DNA of 8,517 bases from an uncultured Ruminococcus sp. (GTDB lineage Bacteria; Bacillota; Clostridia; Oscillospirales; Ruminococcaceae). Of this stretch, positions 1 to 6,007 are shown piece by piece (positions within the stretch are counted from its first letter, which is position 1; each line of letters starts with the position of its first letter). The DNA lies in NCBI GenBank assembly GCA_900543105.1, contig UQQA01000111.1, positions 1 through 8,517 of the forward strand. Reading direction: 5' to 3'. The position numbers were made by a program, and so were the translations under genes. The notes beneath the pieces were generated by a model. That model saw only the letters and a program-made list of their open reading frames with translations, made no database searches and was not told where the DNA came from.

Positions 1-590
1 GTAGACTGCGTTTTTCTGTGATATTCCTTTATCTGTTCAAGAATGATATCTCTGCCCTTGGGGTCAAGTCCCGCAGTCGGTTCGTCAAGAATGAGAACCT
101 TCGGCTGCATAGCCATTACGCCTGCAATAGCAACACGGCGCTTCTGACCGCCTGAAAGCTCGAACGGCGACTTTTTGAGATTTTCCCTGCCAAGTCCGAG
201 AAGATCGGTTATTTCGTAAATTCGTCTTTCTATCTCTTTATCATCAAGTCCCATATTTTTAGGACCGAATGCGATATCCTTATAAACAGTTTCCTCGAAT
301 ATCTGATATTCGGGATACTGGAAAACAAGTCCGACTTTGAAGCGAACATCACGGAGCTTGACATCTTTGCTCCATATATCCTGCCCGTCAATGATGACTT
401 TGCCCGAGGTCGGCTTGATAAGTCCGTTGAGATGCTGAATGAGCGTTGACTTGCCCGAACCCGTGTGTCCGATGATGCCGACAAGCTCGCCTTCCTCGAT
501 CTCAAGGTTTACATTATTTACAGCGGTTTTCTCGAATGGAGTTCCTACGCTGTAAGTGTAGGTTAGGTTTTCGGTTTTGATAATTGCCAT
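1..590 (-). CDS. ecfA2: ECF transporter ATPase EcfA2 (3' end cut off by the window edge)
   Basis: ATP-binding subunit of an energy-coupling factor (ECF) transporter. It pairs with EcfA1 and drives EcfT and exchangeable substrate-binding S components that import vitamins or metals at the cytoplasmic membrane. Of the usual ~285 residues, 196 are present. Visible motifs: Walker A GHTGSGKST (41-49), a Q-loop region FQYPEYQIFEETV (90-102) typical of EcfA2, signature LSGGQ (145-149), and Walker B VLILDEP (165-171) followed by the D-loop AGLDP. The switch histidine and C-terminal region lie outside the window. The ATG at 590 is preceded by GAAAGGA (601-607) with a 10-nt gap. It follows an unidentified membrane protein after a 75-nt gap, the longest inside the cluster. 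EcfT would be expected just downstream, beyond position 1. The family call is firm; A2 rather than A1 rests on the Q-loop signature and gene order. Confidence 0.93.
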   Translation of the reverse strand, partial: MAIIKTENLTYTYSVGTPFEKTAVNNVNLEIEEGELVGIIGHTGSGKSTLIQHLNGLIKPTSGKVIIDGQDIWSKDVKLRDVRFKVGLVFQYPEYQIFEETVYKDIAFGPKNMGLDDKEIERRIYEITDLLGLGRENLKKSPFELSGGQKRRVAIAGVMAMQPKVLILDEPTAGLDPKGRDIILEQIKEYHRKTQS

Positions 591-600
591 TAAAGAACTT

Positions 601-624
601 TCCTTTCAAATGAAATACATTTCA
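601..624 (-). promoter_or_regulatory. SD of ecfA2 with overlapping short palindromes
   Basis: The SD GAAAGGA occupies 601-607. Directly upstream in the mRNA, two palindromes share a central half-site: TGAAAT-AC-ATTTCA on the plus strand (611-624) and TTTCA-AA-TGAAA (604-615). As RNA they could form two mutually exclusive small hairpins, and the one nearer the start would include part of the SD. The arms are only 5-6 bp and AT-rich, so this may be chance. The SD itself is convincing; a regulatory role for the palindromes is speculation. Confidence 0.35.
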
Positions 625-665
625 CACAAAACGGATAATGTTTTCTGAAGTTGATATGGAACGGC

Positions 666-1544
666 TCAATACGATTGTTTTTTTATTGCTGTGAGGGTAA
701 AAAGGTTTACTATCGGTATAAGCGAGCCGATTATGTAAAGGGCAGTCTTGCCCGTGGTGTATTCTCCCGATCTTTTCATTCGGACTGCGGCACATATCGA
801 TATCACAGCCGCCGCCGTGAAAGACATACCGAACCCGAAGCTGCACATTATCATTCCCAGTATCTGCGGAAGACAGGCTATGACAGCCATTACAGCCGCC
901 GTTGAAAGAATATATCCTGCACCTGCGATAAGAAAAATAAACGTAAACTGAACAAGCAGTGCGATAAATATCAGAAATCCGCATACTATGCATGCCGCAA
1001 AAGCAATTTCAAGCAGCTCCGGAAGCTTCGGTATTATCTGTGCAAAATAAACGATAAATCCTGCGATGAACAATAATGAGCAAACAGCTATGGTTATTCC
1101 CCAAGAGGAAATGTAGCCTGCACACTTTTTCTGATAGTCAGAAGCAAGAGAACCCGTAAGTTCCTTTGAATATTCGGACAGCTCCTCGGAAAGAGGGTAT
1201 TTTATGACTTTTACCATTCCGACTATCACTGCGATCGCACCAATAAGTCCGATAAACATCGGCAGGAAAATATCAGCCGCAGGCGTTATCAGCGATCTTA
1301 TGCTTTCATAGTCCGCCGTGTCGTCTAAGTCTATGTCCGAAAATGCAGCGGAATATTTTCTTTCAACAAGCTTTTCCTGAATAAAAGAGAATATACCGAG
1401 TATGGGAAGTCCAAACATAAACGTCGCTTTTGCCGCTTTCGGCATCGTCTTTCTGCCTTTCAGCGGAAAGATAACAGCAAGTGCAAAATAAACCACGGTG
1501 AAAACTATTGATAAAACCATACCCTTTACCCCCAAAAATGTCAT
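666..1544 (-). CDS. Uncharacterised multi-pass membrane protein between ecfA1 and ecfA2
   Basis: I do not recognise this 292-residue protein. It is strongly hydrophobic, with about seven or eight likely membrane segments: residues 9-27, 41-56 (weak), 92-112, 148-170, 176-200, 202-224, 228-253 and 268-287. A hydrophilic acidic loop lies at 57-88 (rich in Asp near 70-78) and a charged stretch at 113-142. I see no ABC motifs, no signal peptidase site and none of the C-terminal arginine-containing coupling motifs expected of EcfT. The ATG at 1544 follows the ecfA1 TAA with no gap (TAA-ATG), which suggests coupled translation. A second in-frame ATG at 1520 (Met9) has a G-rich stretch (1529-1533) 8 nt upstream and sits at the start of the first helix, so it could be the real start. 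A run of seven A residues (678-684) near the end could allow slippage. The position suggests a role linked to ECF transport, for example a substrate-binding or accessory subunit, but its sequence does not show this. Confidence 0.8.
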   Translation of the reverse strand: MTFLGVKGMVLSIVFTVVYFALAVIFPLKGRKTMPKAAKATFMFGLPILGIFSFIQEKLVERKYSAAFSDIDLDDTADYESIRSLITPAADIFLPMFIGLIGAIAVIVGMVKVIKYPLSEELSEYSKELTGSLASDYQKKCAGYISSWGITIAVCSLLFIAGFIVYFAQIIPKLPELLEIAFAACIVCGFLIFIALLVQFTFIFLIAGAGYILSTAAVMAVIACLPQILGMIMCSFGFGMSFTAAAVISICAAVRMKRSGEYTTGKTALYIIGSLIPIVNLFTLTAIKKQSY

Positions 1545-2399
1545 TTACCTGTCAAGAAGCTTCATAAGAGCGTCAACACATTCTTCTGCATTTATAATAT
1601 GTGTATCGGACGGAAATCCCTCTTTGCCGAGCATATACATAAGCTCCGTTACCTGCGGAACATCAAGTCCGAGCGCTTTCATTTTTTCCACCTGCGAGAA
1701 AATATCCTTGGGTACACCCTCAGTAACGATGTTTCCGTTGTCCATTACGATTATTCTGTCAGCAAGAGCCGCCTCGTCCATATAGTGCGTGATAAGAACT
1801 ATCGTTATGCCGAAATCATTGTTCAGCTTTTTGATAGTTTTCATAACTTCCTTTCGTCCGTTCGGGTCGAGCATCGCAGTAGGCTCGTCCATAACGATGC
1901 AGTCGGGGCGCATAGCGATTATGCCGGCAATGGCAACACGCTGCTTCTGACCGCCCGAAAGCTGGTTCGGCGAATGATCCTTGTATTCATACATATTGAC
2001 CGAGCGAAGCGCATCGTCAACACGCTCACGCATCTCTTTCTGCGGAACGCCCATATTTTCAAGGGCGAAAGCAACATCTTCCTCAACGATAGTCGCAACG
2101 ATCTGATTGTCGGGGTTCTGAAAAACCATACCGATATGCTGGCGAATGTCGAAAAGCTTGCTCTCGTTCGATGTATCTATCCCGTTGGAGTAGACCTTGC
2201 CCTTGTTTGGGATAAGGATAGCGTTGAAATGCTTTGCAATTGTCGATTTTCCCGAGCCGTTGTGTCCGAGAACAGCCACAAATTCGCCCTTTTTTATCGT
2301 CATTGAAACATCTTTGAGGATAAGAGCGGCTTCTTCGCCGCTTTCGGGGTCGGCAGGGTAGGAAAACTCAACATTTTCCGCAATAATTATATTTTCCAA
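1545..2399 (-). CDS. ecfA1: ECF transporter ATPase EcfA1
   Basis: First ATP-binding subunit of the ECF (group II) transporter energising module, cytoplasmic face of the membrane. It forms a heterodimer with EcfA2. The 284 residues fit the family. Motifs in order: Walker A GHNGSGKST (45-53), Q-loop FQNPDNQIV (93-101) with the asparagine-rich form typical of EcfA1, signature LSGGQKQR (147-154), Walker B IVMDEP (168-173), D-loop MLDP (176-179) and switch His205 in LITHYMDEA. A C-terminal extension follows from about 225, as in EcfA proteins. The start is TTG at 2399, chosen because AAGGAGG ends exactly 7 nt upstream and the product begins normally. The upstream miniprotein stop is 14 nt away. 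The stop codon directly abuts the ATG of the next membrane protein gene. Confidence 0.95.
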   Translation of the reverse strand: MENIIIAENVEFSYPADPESGEEAALILKDVSMTIKKGEFVAVLGHNGSGKSTIAKHFNAILIPNKGKVYSNGIDTSNESKLFDIRQHIGMVFQNPDNQIVATIVEEDVAFALENMGVPQKEMRERVDDALRSVNMYEYKDHSPNQLSGGQKQRVAIAGIIAMRPDCIVMDEPTAMLDPNGRKEVMKTIKKLNNDFGITIVLITHYMDEAALADRIIVMDNGNIVTEGVPKDIFSQVEKMKALGLDVPQVTELMYMLGKEGFPSDTHIINAEECVDALMKLLDR

Positions 2400-2406
2400 G
2401 CTTTCG

Positions 2407-2413
2407 CCTCCTT
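2407..2413 (-). promoter_or_regulatory. Ribosome binding site that fixes the TTG start of ecfA1
   Basis: A perfect AAGGAGG lies 7 nt before the TTG at 2399. It begins within a few bases of the TAA (2414-2416) that ends the preceding miniprotein gene, giving TAAAAGGAGG. No ATG is close enough to use this site, so TTG is the best start. Confidence 0.9.
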
Positions 2414-2611
2414 TTATGTGTTATACAGCTGCCAAAAGCTGTATGCCGAAACGATAAGCAGGAGTATTCCGACTGCAATGTAGGTTATTTTGACAGCTTT
2501 GAATTCTTTTCCCGTAAGGGGAGTGCCCATTTTTGATGTAAAGGCTTTTCCTTTACCGATAATACCTGCAATGATGAAGTAAATCCCGCCTATAAGCGCA
2601 AGTATAGCCAT
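2414..2611 (-). CDS. Small two-helix membrane protein (65 aa), function unknown
   Basis: I cannot assign a family. The protein is a helical hairpin: a first membrane segment at residues 2-19, a loop at 20-41 rich in lysine and glycine (six Lys, no Asp, one Glu) and a second segment at 42-61 ending with aromatic residues. By the positive-inside rule the loop should face the cytoplasm, with both ends outside. The gene looks real: GGAGG (2618-2622) stands 6 nt before the ATG, the upstream methyltransferase stop is 12 nt away, and the stop runs into the ecfA1 SD with a 14-nt gap. Being packed between two genes with coupled-type junctions argues against a spurious frame. Placement just before ecfA1 makes a transporter-associated role possible, but this is inference only. 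Confidence 0.75.
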   Translation of the reverse strand: MAILALIGGIYFIIAGIIGKGKAFTSKMGTPLTGKEFKAVKITYIAVGILLLIVSAYSFWQLYNT

Positions 2612-2623
2612 TTTTGACCTCCG

Positions 2624-3490
2624 TTAGTCCTTTGTCCAAATAGCAGTCGAGCCGCACGGCAGTGTGAAGCTGCTTTCCTTTACAGGCAGACCGATCTCAT
2701 CGGCGGAAACCTTTCCGCCGTATTTCGCCGCAACCGTTTCGCCGAGAAGATAAGCCATAACGGACGGCGAAAGTCCCGTCGTGTAGCTGTTCAAAAGGAA
2801 GAAAAGAGGGTCGTCGCTCAATACTCCCGTGCAGAGCTTAACAAGATCGTAAATGCAGTCCTCAAGCTTCCAGACCTCCTGATTGGGACCTCTGCCGTAA
2901 GAGGGAGGGTCCATTATAACAGCGTCATATTTTCTTCCTCGCTTTATTTCACGGGCAACGAACTTTTCGCAGTCGTCAACTATCCAGCGTATAGGCTTGT
3001 CGGAAAGTCCCGATGATGCAGCGTTGTCCCTTGCCCATTGAACCATACCCTTTGAAGCGTCAACGTGACAAACCGAAGCGCCTGCATTTGCGCAGGCGAG
3101 CGTTGCGCCGCCTGTGTAAGCGAAAAGATTAAGAACGTTTATCGGCCGTCCCGCATTTTTTATAAGCTCGGACATATAATCCCAGTTTACAGCCTGCTCG
3201 GGGAAAAGTCCCGTGTGCTTGAATCCCGTCGGGCGAATGTTGAATTTCAAGTCGCCGTAGGAAATGAGCCAGCTGTCGGGGATCTTCTTAGCAAAATCCC
3301 AGTGTCCTCCGCCCTTTTCGGAGCGGTGATAATGACCGTGCGCACTGTTCCAGAGCTGCGTTTTGTGTCCCGTTTTCCATATGATCTGAGGGTCGGGACG
3401 GATAAGAACTATATTGCCCCATTTTTCAAGCTTTTCGGAATCGGAGCAGTCGATGAGCTGATAATCCTTCCAGTTTTCTGCTGTTCTCAT
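2624..3490 (-). CDS. Class I SAM-dependent methyltransferase, RlmI-like (COG1092-type)
   Basis: Probable nucleic-acid methyltransferase using S-adenosylmethionine in the cytoplasm; relatives modify rRNA bases. The 288 residues contain an N-terminal beta-rich part (about 1-90), a segment KHTGLFPEQAVNWDYM (91-106) typical of this group, then the Rossmann-like catalytic domain. There motif I is NLFAYTGGATLACANAGA (121-138), the acidic SAM-binding strand is HVDASKGMVQWARDN (142-156), VDD follows at 171-173 and motif IV is DPPSYGRG (194-201). It lacks the obvious N-terminal PUA domain of classical RlmI and is shorter than that ~390-residue protein, so the exact rRNA target is uncertain. The ATG at 3490 is preceded by GAAAGGA (3502-3508) with an 11-nt gap, 26 nt after the glmM stop. 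The fold is certain, the substrate is not. Confidence 0.85.
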   Translation of the reverse strand: MRTAENWKDYQLIDCSDSEKLEKWGNIVLIRPDPQIIWKTGHKTQLWNSAHGHYHRSEKGGGHWDFAKKIPDSWLISYGDLKFNIRPTGFKHTGLFPEQAVNWDYMSELIKNAGRPINVLNLFAYTGGATLACANAGASVCHVDASKGMVQWARDNAASSGLSDKPIRWIVDDCEKFVAREIKRGRKYDAVIMDPPSYGRGPNQEVWKLEDCIYDLVKLCTGVLSDDPLFFLLNSYTTGLSPSVMAYLLGETVAAKYGGKVSADEIGLPVKESSFTLPCGSTAIWTKD

Positions 3491-3516
3491 ATTTTAAAAG
3501 TTCCTTTCCTGTGCAA

Positions 3517-4881
3517 TTATTCAGCCAAAGTGCAGCGTTCCTTTATCTTGTCGGCGATCTTTACAGCCATATCGTTGATAACATCAAAATGCTTGCCCTC
3601 GATCATAACACGGATAAGCGGTTCTGTTCCGCTTTCACGAACAAGGATACGTCCCGTTGTGCCGAGAAGCTTCTGATTGACGGAGATTATCTCTTCAATC
3701 TCGGAATCGTTCTTCCACTTTTCTTTCCAGCCGTTCGTTATCTTGACATTTATCATCACCTGCGGATAGCGTTCCATTATCTTTCCAAGTTCGGAAGCCT
3801 TGTGTTCGGAGCGCTTCAAAACGGAAAGAAGCTGAACAGCCGTGAGCTGACCGTCACCCGTTGTGGAGAAATCTCTGAAAATGATATGTCCCGACTGCTC
3901 ACCGCCGAGGTTGTAGTCGTTTGCAAGCATTTGTTCGATGATGTATCTGTCGCCGACTTTTGTCGAAACGATGTTGATATTGCCTGCCTTTGCAAAGTGA
4001 GCAAAGCCGAGGTTCGTCATTATCGTAACGACAGCAGTGTTTTTCTTCAATGTACCCTTGTCACGCATATCTCTTGCGAAAACAGCAATAAGCTTGTCGC
4101 CGTCAAGGATAGCACCGTTTTCATCAACGGCAAGACAGCGGTCGGCATCGCCGTCAAATGCAACGCCAACGTGACACTTGTTTTCGATAACGAATTTCTG
4201 AAGCGGTTCAAGGAAAGTCGAGCCGCAGCGTTCGTTGATATTTGTGCCGTTCGGCTTGTCATTTAGCATAAGAACCGATGCACCAAGTCCCGAGAAAAGC
4301 TTCTCTGCGGTAGTGCTTGCCGAACCGTTCGCACAGTCGATAGCGACCCTTATTCCGCTGAGGTTGTGGTCGATGGTCTTCATAATGCTTCTTATGTAGT
4401 CCCATTCAGCGTTTTTGTCATAGGAAATTCTTCCGATGTTTGCGCCTCCCGTGATCTGTTCCTTTATCTTTTCGGGAGTGTCAAGGATAAGTGCTTCGAT
4501 CTCTTCTTCAATATCATCGGAAAGCTTGAAGCCCTTGCCCGAGAAAAGCTTGATGCCGTTGAATTCCATGCTGTTGTGCGATGCGGATATCATGATTCCT
4601 GCATCGGCTTCTCTTTTCTGAACGAGATATGCAACGGCAGGTGTCGGAACAACTCCGAGGATAACAGCATCCGCACCGATAGAGCAGATACCTGCCGCAA
4701 GTGCAGCTTCAAGAACATCGGAGGATATTCTTGTGTCCTTGCCGATAAGAATTTTCGCTTTTTTATGTGATTTCTGAGTAAGCACCATAGCTGCGGCTCT
4801 GCCGATCTGCATAGCCATTTCGCAGGTAAGCTCGGTTATAGCAACGCCTCTTGCTCCGTCTGTACCAAATAGTCTTCCCAT
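3517..4881 (-). CDS. glmM: Phosphoglucosamine mutase GlmM
   Basis: Converts glucosamine-6-phosphate to glucosamine-1-phosphate, the step before GlmU in UDP-N-acetylglucosamine synthesis for peptidoglycan. It acts in the cytoplasm and needs Mg2+ and activation by serine phosphorylation. The 454 residues match the family length. The N-terminus MGRLFGTDGARGV is diagnostic. The catalytic phosphoserine is Ser101 in the ISASHN loop (98-103); the metal-binding loop is DGDADR (243-248, with Asp243, Asp245, Asp247); the sugar-binding loop is GGEQSGH (326-332); and the phosphate-binding loop is RESGTEP (415-421). All four functional loops are intact. The ATG at 4881 has GGAGAG (4886-4891) 4 nt upstream. 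It follows ruvB by 50 nt; that gap holds a short GC-rich inverted repeat (4897-4909) but no clear promoter. Confidence 0.97.
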   Translation of the reverse strand: MGRLFGTDGARGVAITELTCEMAMQIGRAAAMVLTQKSHKKAKILIGKDTRISSDVLEAALAAGICSIGADAVILGVVPTPAVAYLVQKREADAGIMISASHNSMEFNGIKLFSGKGFKLSDDIEEEIEALILDTPEKIKEQITGGANIGRISYDKNAEWDYIRSIMKTIDHNLSGIRVAIDCANGSASTTAEKLFSGLGASVLMLNDKPNGTNINERCGSTFLEPLQKFVIENKCHVGVAFDGDADRCLAVDENGAILDGDKLIAVFARDMRDKGTLKKNTAVVTIMTNLGFAHFAKAGNINIVSTKVGDRYIIEQMLANDYNLGGEQSGHIIFRDFSTTGDGQLTAVQLLSVLKRSEHKASELGKIMERYPQVMINVKITNGWKEKWKNDSEIEEIISVNQKLLGTTGRILVRESGTEPLIRVMIEGKHFDVINDMAVKIADKIKERCTLAE

Positions 4882-4931
4882 AATTCTCTCCGATCCGCCG
4901 TTTTGCGGCTTAAAAAATTTTAGAGGTTCCC

Positions 4932-5993
4932 TTATTCAAATCTGAGCTGATCGTCGTCAGCGTTCGCATCGCTCTTGTATTCATACCCGAGATGCTTGTA
5001 GGCAAGCGCGGTCGCACAGCGTCCTCTCGGTGTGCGCGAAAGGAAACCAAGCTGCATCAGATACGGCTCGCATACGTCTTCGAGAGTAACGGCTTCTTCA
5101 CCGATAGCAGAAGCAAGCGTTTCCAGTCCGACAGGGCCGCCGCTGTAGCCTTTTATAATCATATTCAGCATACGCTTATCCATATTATCAAGACCGAGAG
5201 AATCTACTTCAAGTCGGTCAAGTGCAATTTTTGCAATGTCCTCGGTTATTTTTCCGTCACCGATGACCTCGGCAAAATCACGCACTCGCTTTAAGAAGCG
5301 GTTTGCAATACGGGGAGTGCCTCTTGAACGCCGTGCAAGCTCGGTAGCACCTGCTTTGTCACAGGCAATGCCGAGAATTACCGCCGAACGCATAATAATG
5401 TCGGAAAGCTGTTCAACACTGTAAAGCTCCAGCCGCATTATAACGCCGAAACGGTCACGGAGCGGCGAGGTGAGCTGACCTGCTCGTGTTGTAGCACCAA
5501 TGAGTGTAAATTTCGGCAGGTCGATACGCAGCGAACGTGCCGAAGGACCTTTTCCTATAATAATATCAAGTGCATAATCCTCCAGTGCAGGATAAAGAAC
5601 TTCCTCTATCGAGCGTGAAAGACGGTGTATCTCATCGATGAAAAGTACATCGTTTTCCTGCAAATTTGTGAGCAGTGCCGCAAGATCCCCCGGCTTTTCA
5701 ATGGCAGGACCCGAGGTGACACGGATATTTACGCCCATTTCGTGCGCAATGATAGCCGAAAGGGTAGTCTTGCCAAGTCCCGGAGGACCGTATAAAAGAA
5801 CATGATCGAGCGGTTCGCTTCGCTTTTTTGCGGCTTCTATAAAAATCGAAAGATTTTCCTTTATCTTATCCTGTCCGATGTATTCCGAAAGGGTCTTCGG
5901 ACGAAGCGTGACTTCAAAATCGTCTGTTTCATTTTCTGTTTTTTTAGGAGAAACCATGCGTTCCTCAAAATTCATCTCGCTTGATTCAAGCAC
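4932..5993 (-). CDS. ruvB: Holliday junction branch migration ATPase RuvB
   Basis: Hexameric AAA+ motor that, loaded by RuvA, pumps duplex DNA through Holliday junctions during recombination repair. The protein has 353 residues. Motifs: Walker A GPPGLGKTT (69-77), Walker B LFIDEIH (117-123), sensor I region GATTRAG (166-172), arginine-finger region SPLRDRFG (176-183), sensor II GTPRIANR (225-232), and a C-terminal winged-helix DNA-binding part with GFLSRTPRGR (316-325). The N-terminal 25 residues are acidic and variable, as in many Clostridia. The start is GTG at 5993: AAGGAGG (6001-6007) ends 7 nt before it, while the next in-frame ATG (5975) is about 25 nt from the SD. The upstream gene is a phosphodiesterase rather than ruvA, 12 nt away, with its TAA stop overlapping the SD. 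The C-terminal tail SDANADDDQLRFE is acidic and nonconserved. Confidence 0.97.
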   Translation of the reverse strand: MLESSEMNFEERMVSPKKTENETDDFEVTLRPKTLSEYIGQDKIKENLSIFIEAAKKRSEPLDHVLLYGPPGLGKTTLSAIIAHEMGVNIRVTSGPAIEKPGDLAALLTNLQENDVLFIDEIHRLSRSIEEVLYPALEDYALDIIIGKGPSARSLRIDLPKFTLIGATTRAGQLTSPLRDRFGVIMRLELYSVEQLSDIIMRSAVILGIACDKAGATELARRSRGTPRIANRFLKRVRDFAEVIGDGKITEDIAKIALDRLEVDSLGLDNMDKRMLNMIIKGYSGGPVGLETLASAIGEEAVTLEDVCEPYLMQLGFLSRTPRGRCATALAYKHLGYEYKSDANADDDQLRFE

Positions 5994-6000
5994 GATCCTA

Positions 6001-6007
6001 CCTCCTT
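6001..6007 (-). promoter_or_regulatory. Ribosome binding site that fixes the GTG start of ruvB
   Basis: AAGGAGG lies 7 nt before GTG 5993 and overlaps the TAA stop (6006-6008) of the upstream phosphodiesterase gene as TAAGGAGG. The same arrangement occurs at the ruvC/ruvA junction, so terminating ribosomes could restart directly on ruvB. Confidence 0.9.

Noticed and set aside
1599..2306. 235-codon plus-strand frame opposite ecfA1
   Set aside because: Antisense to the conserved ATPase gene, with no SD or promoter support and an unlikely composition (many His and Arg).
3511..4266. Long open frame of 251 codons on the plus strand opposite glmM
   Set aside because: It lies wholly antisense to a well-conserved enzyme gene apart from a few bases, has no good SD, and its translation shows no recognisable motif. 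It is a shadow of glmM codon bias.
4895..4909. GC-rich inverted repeat in the ruvB-glmM gap as a terminator
   Set aside because: The stem is only 4 bp and, on the transcribed strand, no U-run follows it; the T-rich stretch lies before it. It could shape the glmM leader but is not a convincing terminator.
5939..5945. A7 run near the start of ruvB as a frameshift site
   Set aside because: The run is not in the right register for tandem -1 slippage (codons CCT AAA AAA ACA), and the RuvB frame is intact, in a variable N-terminal tail.
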